From: Erwinia pyri
GTDB taxonomy: Bacteria; Pseudomonadota; Gammaproteobacteria; Enterobacterales; Enterobacteriaceae
DNA length: 64,000 nt
Direction of reading: 5' to 3'
NCBI RefSeq assembly: GCF_030758455.1
Contig: NZ_CP132353.1
Coordinates: forward strand, 1,736,001-1,800,000
The notes beneath the pieces were generated by a model. It had not been told where the DNA came from. It made no database searches and saw only the letters and a list, made by a program, of their open reading frames with translations. Of this stretch, positions 17,551-25,533 are shown piece after piece. Position 1 is the first letter of the stretch. Every line of letters begins with the position of its first letter. A program made the translations under genes and the position numbers.

Positions 17551-19525
17551 TGGACGTAATCTGCAAATCCTTGCCAACTACTGCGCCGCCGCTGCCGATG
17601 CGATGGCTTTTACCCTGATGCGCACCGCGCACTCCACCTTCGTGAAAGAGACCGAAGATTTCTCCTGTCAGATCGTCAGCCGCAGCGGGATGGCGTTCGC
17701 CTCGCCGCGCAGTTTCGGCGCGCCCTGGTACAGCGGAATTGATTACGGCCCGGTGCTGACGCTGATCGACAGCTATCAGCAGGGGGATATCTGCATAACC
17801 AATGACTCTTACGCCGGTAACGTGGCCACGCATTCACCGGATATTCATATCTGGAAACCGGTCTTTCACGACGGGGAAATCGTCTGCTTTGTGGTGGGAC
17901 ATATTCACAACACCGACGTCGGCGGCGCGGTGCCAGCCTCTCTTTCCCGCTCGTTAACCGATATCGTGCAGGAGGGGGTGCGCATTCCACCGCTGAAAAT
18001 TATCACCGGCGGCAAGCTGAATGAGGAGGTGGCGAAGATCATGCGGCTGAACGTGCGGGCGGCGGAGCAGAACTGGGGCGACTTTAATGCGCAGATCGCC
18101 TCGGTGAATATCGGCGAACGCAAGGTTCAGGAGATTATCGCGCGCTTTGGCGTGGAGGATTTCCTCAGCGGCATTGAAGGGATGCTGGATTATGCCGAAA
18201 AGCAGGCCAGGGCAGTCATCGCCACCATCCCAGATGGAGACTATTTTTACGCCGACTACGCGGATGAAGACAGTGAGGGAGGCTATCCCTGCCGGATCGC
18301 CGTAACGCTGCGGGTGAAAGGTGAACAGCTTGAGCTGGATTATACCGGCAGCGATCCCCAACTGATGTCCTCGCTCAATATGCCTACCGGCGGGCGCGAG
18401 CGGCATCCGCTGGCGCTGGTTGGCGTGACCTATGTGCTCTCCACGCTGGATCGTAAGCTGCTGCTCAATGCCGGAACGTTGCGCCCGACGCGGGCAATTT
18501 TACCGCCCGGCACGATCATGAACTGTGAAGCCCCGGCTGCGGTAGGCATGCGTTCACTGACCTGCGCAATGTCGCAGATCGCCACGCTGGGCGCCTTCTC
18601 TCTGGCGATGCCCGACAGGCTTCCCGCCAACTCTCCGGGCGGTAACGCCATCATGAATATTCGTACCGTTGACCGACACAACCGCACGGTGGTCGCCTCG
18701 CTTGGCCCGGTCGGTGGCGGCTCAGGCGGCACGCCAAAACATGACGGGCCTGAGGGGTCCGGCGGCCTCTCTGCCTTCCTGAAAAATACCCCGATCGAGA
18801 TCAATGAAGCAGAGGTGCCCGTGCAGTTCCTGCGTTATGGCCTTGCCTGCGACAGTGCCGGTGCTGGCGAATATCGGGGCGGCCTGGCTACCGAAATGGT
18901 GTTCAGAGTGTTTGCGCCCAACACCACCATTACCGCCCGTAACCGCAACCGATCTGTTTTTGCCTCTGCCGGCACGCTGGGAGGAAAATCGGGCTCGCTC
19001 TCCTGGTTCCGCACGCAAAGTGCCGATGGAAAAATAACGGAGCACGGCAATACGGATGTGATCCACTGCGGGCCAGGGGATGTGGTCACGGTAAAAGGGC
19101 CGGGCGCGGGAGGATATGGCCTGGCCAAAAACCGTCGGCCAGCGGCAGTGCTTAACGATGTGAAGTGTGGGTTTGTCTCGCTGGCTGCGGCCCGTAACGA
19201 CTACGGCGTGGCGATCGTTGAGGGAGAGACAGACCTTTCTGATACGGTCAGACTGCGCGCAGCCATGCCTGAAACCGCCGGAGAACATTTTGATATCGGA
19301 CCGGCGAGACAAGCGTTTGAGGCCCTGTGGACGCAGCAGCGCTACCGCCTGCTGACTTCGTTTCTGGCCGATCGGCCCATTGTCTGGCGTTACTTTCTCA
19401 AACATCAGATTTTCGCCGCGGTAGCGGCAGGAGAACTGGCTGATTTACCGGTTGAGGAGCAGATGGAGAGCCTTTTTAAGGGGGTGCTTGCACGCTTTCC
19501 CGCGCTGCAGGGAGAACCCATTTAG
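17540..19525 (+). CDS. hyuB: Hydantoinase/5-oxoprolinase B-type subunit (HyuB)
   Basis: The 661-residue partner of HyuA belongs to the hydantoinase B/oxoprolinase family. Recognisable stretches are FTLMRTAHSTFVKETEDFSC at the N-terminus, FVVGHIHNTDVGG (metal-ligand His/Asp region) near residue 118, and the glycine-rich VGGGSGGTPKHDGPEGSGG near residue 393. The start overlaps the end of hyuA by 11 bases, which implies translational coupling. HyuA and HyuB together would open a cyclic amide in an ATP-dependent reaction. The C-terminal part (about residue 540 on) is less typical of the family. Confidence 0.88.
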   Translation: MAIDGRNLQILANYCAAAADAMAFTLMRTAHSTFVKETEDFSCQIVSRSGMAFASPRSFGAPWYSGIDYGPVLTLIDSYQQGDICITNDSYAGNVATHSPDIHIWKPVFHDGEIVCFVVGHIHNTDVGGAVPASLSRSLTDIVQEGVRIPPLKIITGGKLNEEVAKIMRLNVRAAEQNWGDFNAQIASVNIGERKVQEIIARFGVEDFLSGIEGMLDYAEKQARAVIATIPDGDYFYADYADEDSEGGYPCRIAVTLRVKGEQLELDYTGSDPQLMSSLNMPTGGRERHPLALVGVTYVLSTLDRKLLLNAGTLRPTRAILPPGTIMNCEAPAAVGMRSLTCAMSQIATLGAFSLAMPDRLPANSPGGNAIMNIRTVDRHNRTVVASLGPVGGGSGGTPKHDGPEGSGGLSAFLKNTPIEINEAEVPVQFLRYGLACDSAGAGEYRGGLATEMVFRVFAPNTTITARNRNRSVFASAGTLGGKSGSLSWFRTQSADGKITEHGNTDVIHCGPGDVVTVKGPGAGGYGLAKNRRPAAVLNDVKCGFVSLAAARNDYGVAIVEGETDLSDTVRLRAAMPETAGEHFDIGPARQAFEALWTQQRYRLLTSFLADRPIVWRYFLKHQIFAAVAAGELADLPVEEQMESLFKGVLARFPALQGEPI

Positions 19526-19586
19526 CCCGCAAGGCACTTTTGTCATCTATCCTTATTAGCCTGAACCTGAAAACCGGAGGCTAATA

Positions 19587-21380
19587 ATGAGCACCAAGAC
19601 CAGCGATTTTTTTGTTGAACGCCTGAAAGCGTGGGGCGTGACCCGCATTTATGGCTATCCCGGCGATGGGATAAACGGCGTGCTTGGCGCGCTCCAGCGT
19701 GCGGAAAAGCGCGGTGAAGGCATCGAGTTTATCCAGGTTCGTCACGAAGAGATGGCCGCTTTTATGGCGGTGGGCCACGCCAAGTTCACCGGCGAGCTTG
19801 GCGTTTGCCTCTCGACCGGTGGGCCTGGCGCAACGCACCTGCTGACCGGGTTATATGATGCCAAAATGGACCACGCGCCAGTACTGGCGATTGCGGGCCA
19901 GGCGGAAACCACTGCGCGAGGCGCCAGCTATCAGCAGGAGATGAACCTGGATCGGGTGTTTGCTGATGTAGCTAACTTTGTTCAGGAAACCGCCACGCCC
20001 GCGCAGCTGCGCCATCTGGTTGACCGTGGCGTGCGTATTGCTAAAGCGCAAAACGGCGTGGCGGTGCTTATTCTGCCAAAAGATGTCCAGGATGAACCCT
20101 GGGAAGCTCCCGCTCATGCTCACGGGTTCACCCATTCTGCGGTGGGTTATCAACGTCCCAAAGTGGTGCCTTACGAAGCCGATCTGGCACGCGCCGCTGA
20201 GGTGCTGAATGCCGGGAAGCGCGTGGCGATCCTGATTGGCTCTGGTGCCAGAGGCGCTGCCGTTGAGGTGGTGCAGGCGGCGAATCTGCTGGGCGCAGGG
20301 GTGGCAAAAGCGCTGCTGGGCAAGGATGTGCTGCCAGACGATGCGCCTTTTGTCACCGGATCTATCGGGTTGCTGGGCACTAAGCCCTCCTCCGAGATGA
20401 TGAAATCCTGCGATACCCTGCTGATGATCGGCTCCGGCTTCCCGTGGACAGAATTTCTGCCAGAAGAGGGTCAGGCCAGAGCCGTACAGATTGATATCGA
20501 TCCCGCCATGCTGGGGCTGCGCTATCCCTGCGAGGTGAACCTGCACGGCGATGCCGCGGAAACCCTGCGTGCGCTGCTGCCGCTGCTGACGCATAAAGAA
20601 GATCGTCAGTGGCAGGAAGAGATTGCCCGTCAGGTACAGGAGTGGTGGACGGTGATGGAGGAGCGAGCCATGGCCGCCGCTAAGCCGGTTAATCCGCAGA
20701 GAGTGGTCTGGGAAATGTCGCCGCTGCTGCCCGATAACGCCATCGTCACCTCCGATTCGGGCTCCTGCGCTAACTGGTTTGCCCGTGATTATCGCGTTAA
20801 GCAGGGACAGAGAGCGACGCTCTCCGGCGGTCTGGCCTGTATGGGAGCCGCGGTGCCTTATGCTATTGCGGCAAAATTTGCCGAGCCGGAAAAACCGGTG
20901 GTGGCGCTGGTAGGTGACGGCGCCATGCAGATGAACAATATGGCTGAGCTGATCACCATCCAGAAATACTGGAAGCAGTGGGCAAACCCCAATCTTATCG
21001 TCTGCGTCTTCAATAACCAGGATCTCAATCAGGTCACCTGGGAGCAGCGCGTGATGGAGGGCAACCCCCGTTATGAAGCGAGCCAGGAGGTACCGGATGT
21101 GCACTATGCGCAGTTTGCGGAATCACTCGGCCTGAAAGGCATTTTTGTCGACGATCCTGAAAAGCTTCAGGGCGCATGGGCTGAAGCGCTTGCCGCCGAC
21201 AGGCCAGTCGTACTGGAGGTGAAAACCGACCCGGAAGTCGCACCGCTTCCGCCGCATATTACCTTTAAACAGGCGAAGGCGTTTATGGCCTCTATGGCAA
21301 AAGGCGACCGTGGCGCAGGCAAAGTCCTTGCCGATACCGCCAGCCAGCTGCTGAATGAGGTTCTGCCGGGTAAACATTAA
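19587..21380 (+). CDS. Thiamine-diphosphate-dependent enzyme, pyruvate oxidase/acetolactate synthase family
   Basis: The 597-residue protein has the three-domain ThDP decarboxylase layout. The PYR domain has YGYPGDGINGVLGAL and catalytic Glu in VRHEEMAAFMAVGHAKFTG. The central domain is Rossmann-like. The PP domain has the GDG...NN ThDP motif starting GDGAMQMNNMAEL and ending VCVFNN. Members decarboxylate 2-keto acids; the sequence style is closer to PoxB-like thiamine-pyrophosphate-requiring proteins than to IlvB. A complete ribosome site (CGGAGG) precedes it. It appears to be monocistronic or paired with the downstream short-chain dehydrogenase, with a GC hairpin between them. Substrate unknown. 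Confidence 0.85.
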   Translation: MSTKTSDFFVERLKAWGVTRIYGYPGDGINGVLGALQRAEKRGEGIEFIQVRHEEMAAFMAVGHAKFTGELGVCLSTGGPGATHLLTGLYDAKMDHAPVLAIAGQAETTARGASYQQEMNLDRVFADVANFVQETATPAQLRHLVDRGVRIAKAQNGVAVLILPKDVQDEPWEAPAHAHGFTHSAVGYQRPKVVPYEADLARAAEVLNAGKRVAILIGSGARGAAVEVVQAANLLGAGVAKALLGKDVLPDDAPFVTGSIGLLGTKPSSEMMKSCDTLLMIGSGFPWTEFLPEEGQARAVQIDIDPAMLGLRYPCEVNLHGDAAETLRALLPLLTHKEDRQWQEEIARQVQEWWTVMEERAMAAAKPVNPQRVVWEMSPLLPDNAIVTSDSGSCANWFARDYRVKQGQRATLSGGLACMGAAVPYAIAAKFAEPEKPVVALVGDGAMQMNNMAELITIQKYWKQWANPNLIVCVFNNQDLNQVTWEQRVMEGNPRYEASQEVPDVHYAQFAESLGLKGIFVDDPEKLQGAWAEALAADRPVVLEVKTDPEVAPLPPHITFKQAKAFMASMAKGDRGAGKVLADTASQLLNEVLPGKH

Positions 21381-21445
21381 GCAGAGCGCATTGTGCACAA
21401 AAGGACAATCTGCCTTTATCAACAGCCATCTATGCTTTAAGGCCC

Positions 21446-21466
21446 GCCCGGCTCGCTGAGCCGGGC
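21446..21466 (+). terminator. GC-rich hairpin between ThDP enzyme and SDR genes
   Basis: A perfect 9-bp stem (GCCCGGCTC / GAGCCGGGC) with a three-base loop is followed by CTGTTACT. It is strong enough to end or attenuate transcription of the ThDP gene, but the T tract is poor. Confidence 0.5.
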
Positions 21467-21502
21467 CTGTTACTGCGCAAAGGCCTGACGAGGAAACACA
21501 AC

Positions 21503-22348
21503 ATGACTACAGAGAAAAAACCTGTCTGGTTTATTACCGGCTGCTCTACGGGCTTTGGCCGTGAACTGGCAAATGAACTGGTAAAGAAAAAATATAACGT
21601 GGTGGTCACCGCCCGCGATCTCAGCAAAGTAGAGGATTTGGTCTCAGGCGCTGAAGAGCACGCGCTGGCGCTGGCGCTTGATGTCACCGATAGCGGAACC
21701 ATTAAAGAGGCGGTGGACGCGGCGCTGGCAAAATTCGGTACGATTGACATACTGGTCAATAATGCCGGATACGGTTATCAGTCCTCGGTGGAGGAGGGAG
21801 AGGACGCGGAGATCCGCGCCCAGTTTGATGCCAACGTGTTCGGTCTGTTTGCCATGACGCGGGCGGTGCTGCCGACAATGCGTAAGGCCGGAAGCGGACA
21901 TATCATCAACGTCACGTCGGTCGCCGGGATCATCGGTTTCCCTGGCTCGGGTTACTACTCCGCCAGCAAACATGCGGTGGAAGGATGGTCCGACTCGCTG
22001 CTGGCTGAAGTTGGCCCGCTGGGCATCCAGGTGACCTGCGTCGAGCCGGGGCCGTTCCGTACCGACTGGGCTGGCCGTTCGCTGCATCAGACCCCAAGCC
22101 AGATCGACGACTATGCCGAAACCGCCGCCGCCCGCATGAAAGGCACGGCGGAAAACAGCGGCAAGCAGGCGGGCGATCCGGTACGGGCAGCTCAGGCGAT
22201 GATCGCCATTGCGGAAGATCATGACGCCCCGCGTCATCTGGTGATGGGCGCCTGGGGCTACGATGCGGTTACCGCCAAAATCAAAGCCCGTCTGACCCAG
22301 ATAGAAGCGTGGAAAGAGACGACCGTCGGTACTGATTTCCCGAAATAA
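21503..22348 (+). CDS. Short-chain dehydrogenase/reductase
   Basis: The 281-residue classical SDR has the cofactor motif TGCSTGFGRELA (about residues 14-25), NNAG in VNNAGYG, the catalytic Ser in INVTSVAGI and the YxxxK pair in YYSASKHA. Residues after the second strand (TARDLSK) suggest NADP(H) preference. The family reduces or oxidises a carbonyl/hydroxyl on a small metabolite; the substrate is unknown. The N-terminal style and length match general stress or quinone-type SDRs of enterobacteria. AGGA precedes the ATG and a clear terminator follows eight bases after the stop. Confidence 0.88.
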   Translation: MTTEKKPVWFITGCSTGFGRELANELVKKKYNVVVTARDLSKVEDLVSGAEEHALALALDVTDSGTIKEAVDAALAKFGTIDILVNNAGYGYQSSVEEGEDAEIRAQFDANVFGLFAMTRAVLPTMRKAGSGHIINVTSVAGIIGFPGSGYYSASKHAVEGWSDSLLAEVGPLGIQVTCVEPGPFRTDWAGRSLHQTPSQIDDYAETAAARMKGTAENSGKQAGDPVRAAQAMIAIAEDHDAPRHLVMGAWGYDAVTAKIKARLTQIEAWKETTVGTDFPK

Positions 22349-22355
22349 TCGTCAT

Positions 22356-22384
22356 GGGGAAGGCCTTCGGGCATTCCCCTTTTT
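22356..22384 (+). terminator. Rho-independent terminator of the SDR gene
   Basis: The stem GGGGAA / TTCCCC is extended by an inner GCC-TTCG-GGC tetraloop hairpin and followed by five or more T residues. This is a textbook terminator placed immediately after the dehydrogenase stop codon. Confidence 0.85.
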
Positions 22385-22485
22385 CAGGCCGTAAATAATT
22401 TCAGCTGCGCGATACGCTCCAGAGCGTTCATCAACTCCTCACTCTTCACCCTCAGGCTGATACGCACATACTGTTCCCGCCCTTA
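22384..22485 (-). pseudogene. C-terminal remnant of a PLP aminotransferase or MocR-type protein
   Basis: Read on the minus strand, an in-frame TAA is followed by 33 sense codons and a TGA. The peptide contains GREQYVRISLRVKSEELM and then NALERIAQL. This is the pattern of the last helix-strand-helix of class I/II aminotransferases, or of the aminotransferase domain of GntR/MocR regulators. There is no start codon and no upstream body of the gene, so the rest has been deleted. The two palindromes just upstream of it could be what is left of its control region. The family call rests on a short peptide only. Confidence 0.45.
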
Positions 22486-22498
22486 CTAAAGAGATGAT

Positions 22499-22520
22499 TT
22501 TGTATCCCTCAGGATACAAA
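22499..22520. promoter_or_regulatory. Palindromic operator candidate 1
   Basis: A perfect inverted repeat TTTGTATCC-N4-GGATACAAA (9-4-9). An almost identical palindrome lies 41 bp downstream. The pair looks like binding sites for a dimeric repressor or activator. Which protein binds is unknown: PhnF (encoded about 200 bp away) and the lost MocR/aminotransferase-type gene are both candidates. Confidence 0.6.
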
Positions 22521-22539
22521 CTATTCTTTTAATGGGGTT

Positions 22540-22561
22540 TTTGTATCCTTTGGGACACAAA
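22540..22561. promoter_or_regulatory. Palindromic operator candidate 2
   Basis: TTTGTATCC-N4-GGACACAAA differs from the first palindrome only by one base in the right arm and by its spacer. The 41-bp centre-to-centre distance is close to four DNA turns, so two dimers would sit on the same face of the helix. Confidence 0.6.
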
Positions 22562-22721
22562 GAGCAACCGCCTTCAACGCTAAAACCAAATTCATCTCCC
22601 GGACACCTTGCCTTAACCCCGCTGTCATATTGCGCCCGCAACATACCTGCATTGAAAAAGTCAGGTCGCCCGGATGTTCTCCCGGCGACGCCGCCGCCTC
22701 CCTCTGAATGAGGATTTTCAG

Positions 22722-23438
22722 ATGCTGAACCTGTCCAGACATCCGACCACTGTATATCAGGCTATTGCCGCCCAGCTGGAAGCTGAACTAAGCACTCACT
22801 ATCGTTGCGGTGAATACCTGCCTTCTGAAAAGCAGCTGGCAGAACGCTATGCTGTTAACCGCCATACGCTGCGCCGGGCGGTAGATGAACTGGTCAGCAA
22901 AGGACTGGTTCAGCGGCGCCAGGGCGTGGGCATTTTGGTGCTGATGCGCCCTTATAACTACCCGCTGCACTCGCAGGCGCGCTTCAGCCAGAACCTGATG
23001 GAGCAGGGGAGTCATCCCACCAGCGAACGGCTGCTGGCGGTGCTGCGTCCCTGCAATGCCGAAATCGCCGCCGCGCTGGGTTGCCTGGAGGGAGAGACGG
23101 TTATCCATCTTCGTACTCTTCGCCGCGTCAACGGCGTGCCGGTCTGCGTCATTAATCACTATCTGGCCGATCTGCACTGGTGGCCCACTCTACAGCAGTT
23201 CGCCAGCGGCTCGCTGCATGACTATATGCAGCAGCATCTCTCGCTGTCGTTATCACGCAAACAAACCCGAATCACCGCACGCCGCGCTCAGGCGAAAGAG
23301 AGCAAGCTGCTTGAAATCGCGCTGCACTCTCCGCTGCTTTGCGTGCGCACGCTGAATATCACCGGTGAGCAAAAGCTGGCGGAATATTCCGTCAGCCTGA
23401 CGCGCGCCGACATGATTGAACTGACGCTGGAGCACTAA
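22722..23438 (+). CDS. phnF: Phosphonate metabolism regulator PhnF (GntR/HutC family)
   Basis: The 238-residue protein closely matches E. coli PhnF (241 residues) over its whole length. The N-terminal winged HTH includes LPSEKQLAERYAVNRHTLRR, followed by ELVSKGLVQRRQGVGILVL. The C-terminal UTRA ligand domain ends SVSLTRADMIELTLEH. I chose the ATG at 22722, with GAGG upstream, because it aligns with the E. coli start; the open frame extends 48 bases further. It is the first gene of the C-P lyase unit and is directly abutted by phnG (TAA then ATG). In E. coli it is thought to repress the phn genes. Confidence 0.95.
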   Translation: MLNLSRHPTTVYQAIAAQLEAELSTHYRCGEYLPSEKQLAERYAVNRHTLRRAVDELVSKGLVQRRQGVGILVLMRPYNYPLHSQARFSQNLMEQGSHPTSERLLAVLRPCNAEIAAALGCLEGETVIHLRTLRRVNGVPVCVINHYLADLHWWPTLQQFASGSLHDYMQQHLSLSLSRKQTRITARRAQAKESKLLEIALHSPLLCVRTLNITGEQKLAEYSVSLTRADMIELTLEH

Positions 23439-23885
23439 ATGGATCCAATCAAGGCAAGACAGCGCTGGCTTTCGGTACTGTCTCACAGCCAGCCCGACCA
23501 GCTGCTGAGCTGCTGGCAGCCGCTGAATCTTCACCCGCACTATGAACGGCTGCGCGCGCCAGAAACTGGCCTGACGCGCCTGCAGGCCAGGATGGGCGGC
23601 ACCGGTCGTCGCTTTATCCTGGGAGATACTACTGTAACCCGTGCCGTGGTGCGTCTGGACGATGGCATTTGCGGATACAGCTACGTCATTACCCGCAATA
23701 AAGAGCATGCCGAACTCTGCGCCCTGATGGATGCCCTGTTGCAGCAGAGCAGCAGCGCAGAACTGATCCAGCAGAAAATTATTGCGCCGCTGGCTGCCGC
23801 CCGCCAGGAGCAACTCACCCTGCGCGCCCGCGAAATAGCCAGCAGCCGCGTCGACTTCTTCACCCTTGTCCGGGGAGATAATTAA
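23439..23885 (+). CDS. phnG: C-P lyase core subunit PhnG
   Basis: The 148-residue protein matches PhnG (150 residues in E. coli), with the recognisable core LGDTTVTRAVVRLDDG and ITRNKEHAELCAL. PhnG is part of the PhnG2H2I2J2 complex that couples phosphonates to ATP and cleaves the C-P bond. The start codon follows the phnF stop without a gap, and its stop overlaps phnH in TAATG. The first residues (MDPIKARQRWLSVLSHS) are typical of the family. Confidence 0.95.
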   Translation: MDPIKARQRWLSVLSHSQPDQLLSCWQPLNLHPHYERLRAPETGLTRLQARMGGTGRRFILGDTTVTRAVVRLDDGICGYSYVITRNKEHAELCALMDALLQQSSSAELIQQKIIAPLAAARQEQLTLRAREIASSRVDFFTLVRGDN

Positions 23886-24460
23886 TGACTTTACTTGCCA
23901 GCTTTGCCCATCCCGTTGCGGATGCACAGCGCGCTTTTCGCCGCATTCTGAAAGCCATGAGCGAGCCTGGGGTGATGGTCTCGCTGCCGCAGCTTCCCGC
24001 CTGGGGCAATGCTTCTCCCGCTGCCACCGCGGTGCTGATGACGCTGGTTGACCGTGAAACGCCGCTTTATCTCGACAGCACGCTGAGTAACGAAGCGTTG
24101 CTGGCTAACCTGCGTTTTCATACCGGCGCGCCGGTAACCCAAGAGACCAATGTGCCTTTTGCACTGCTGCATGCCAAATCGGACACCGCTATTCAGCAGT
24201 TTTCGCCGGGCAGCAATCATTCGCCAGAAAAAAGCACCACGGTAATTATTGAAGTCGCCAGCCTCAATGGCGGCCTGACGCTGCGCCTGAGCGGGCCGGG
24301 GCTGATGGAATCCCGCGCGATTGCACCTCAGCTGCCGGAAAGCGTGCTGCACTATCTGCGCGAACGTCCGCACAGCTTCCCGCAGGGGATCGATTTAATC
24401 TTCACCTGTGGCGAAAACATGATGGCGCTGCCCCGTACCACTGACGTGAGGGTCTGCTGA
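23885..24460 (+). CDS. phnH: C-P lyase core subunit PhnH
   Basis: The 191-residue protein (E. coli PhnH 194) starts with LLASFAHPVADAQRAFRRIL. It has the PLP-transferase-like fold region of PhnH and the conserved FPQGIDLIF near the C-terminus. It is a structural subunit of the C-P lyase core. It is translationally coupled on both sides: TAATG with phnG and TGATG with phnI. Confidence 0.95.
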   Translation: MTLLASFAHPVADAQRAFRRILKAMSEPGVMVSLPQLPAWGNASPAATAVLMTLVDRETPLYLDSTLSNEALLANLRFHTGAPVTQETNVPFALLHAKSDTAIQQFSPGSNHSPEKSTTVIIEVASLNGGLTLRLSGPGLMESRAIAPQLPESVLHYLRERPHSFPQGIDLIFTCGENMMALPRTTDVRVC

Positions 24461-25533
24461 TGTACGTAGCCGTTAAAGGGGGCGAAAAGGCGATTGAGTC
24501 CGCCCATCAGCTGCAGGAAAACCTGCGCCGGGGCAGTGGAGAAAGCGAGCTTCAGTGCCAGCAGATCGATCAACAGCTGGGGCTGGCCGTAGATCGGGTG
24601 ATGACCGAAGGCGGCATTCACGATCGCGAACTGGCTGCGCTGGCAATCAAACAGGCGAGCGGCGATCTGGTGGAGGCTATTTTCCTGCTGCGCGCCTACC
24701 GCACCACGCTGCCACGCCTGGCGGACAGCCTGCCGTTGCAGACGGAAGAGATGCGCCTGGAACGCCGTATCTCTGCGGTCTATAAAGATTTGCCGGGCGG
24801 TCAGGTATTGGGTCCGACTTATGACTACACCCACCGCCTGCTGGACTTCACGCTGCTGGCCGAGGGTAAAGCGCCGCAGGCGCCACGTGCTGAACAGCCG
24901 CTGGATGAGCGCTGTCCGCATATGTTCGACCTGATGACCCGTGAAGGGCTGGCCCAGCGTGAAGAGGATGACGGCAGCGAGCCGCTGGACATTACGCGTG
25001 AACCGCCAGCCTATCCCTCCCCGCGCTCCGCCCGTTTGCAACAGCTGGTGCGCGGCGATGAAGGCTTCCTGCTGGCGTTAGGCTATTCAACCCAGCGCGG
25101 TTACGGCCGTAACCACCCGTTTGCAGGCGAGATCAGAACCGGTTATCTCACGGTAGAGATCGAGCCGGAAGAGCTGGGCTTCCCGCTGGAGATTGGCGAA
25201 ATCCTGCTGACCGAATGTGAGATGGTCAACGGCTTCACCACGCCAGAGGATAAAGCGCCGCACTTAACGCGGGGCTATGGTCTGGTGTTTGGTCGGGCCG
25301 AACGTAAGGCGATGGCGATGGCGCTGGTGGATCGTTCGCTGCAAACGGAGCAGTACGGCGAGCGCATCACCAGCCCGGCACAGGACGAAGAGTTTGTGCT
25401 CTCCCATGCTGACAACGTAGAGGCGGCGGGCTTTGTTTCGCACCTCAAACTTCCTCACTATGTCGATTTCCAGGCGGAGGTTGAGCTGCTCAACCGCCTG
25501 CGTGCCGAATATCAGGAGAAGCACCGTGACTGA
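24460..25533 (+). CDS. phnI: C-P lyase core subunit PhnI
   Basis: At 357 residues it corresponds to PhnI (354 in E. coli). Conserved blocks include MYVAVKGGEKAIESAHQL at the start, QIDQQLGLAVDRVMTEGG, and HVSHLKLPHY-like FVSHLKLPHYVDFQAE near the end. With PhnG, PhnH and PhnL it transfers the phosphonate to the 1' position of ATP with loss of adenine. PhnI carries the nucleosidase activity. phnJ begins inside its last codons. Confidence 0.95.
   Translation: MYVAVKGGEKAIESAHQLQENLRRGSGESELQCQQIDQQLGLAVDRVMTEGGIHDRELAALAIKQASGDLVEAIFLLRAYRTTLPRLADSLPLQTEEMRLERRISAVYKDLPGGQVLGPTYDYTHRLLDFTLLAEGKAPQAPRAEQPLDERCPHMFDLMTREGLAQREEDDGSEPLDITREPPAYPSPRSARLQQLVRGDEGFLLALGYSTQRGYGRNHPFAGEIRTGYLTVEIEPEELGFPLEIGEILLTECEMVNGFTTPEDKAPHLTRGYGLVFGRAERKAMAMALVDRSLQTEQYGERITSPAQDEEFVLSHADNVEAAGFVSHLKLPHYVDFQAEVELLNRLRAEYQEKHRD

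Larger units (their letters stand above)
22349..22721. other. Region between the SDR gene and phnF
   Basis: No intact gene. From left to right it holds the SDR terminator, a 33-codon aminotransferase-like remnant on the minus strand, two matching 22-bp palindromes 41 bp apart, a single Pho half-site-like CTGTCAT at 22622-22628 without a partner 11 bp away, and the phnF leader with its GAGG ribosome site. Confidence 0.7.

Noticed and set aside
19851..21104. Long minus-strand open frame (over 400 codons) inside the ThDP enzyme gene
   Set aside because: Composition is an antisense shadow of a GC-rich gene; the plus-strand protein has clear family motifs throughout.
22622..22639. Pho box upstream of phnF
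   Set aside because: A single CTGTCAT half-site is present but nothing similar lies 11 bp on either side.
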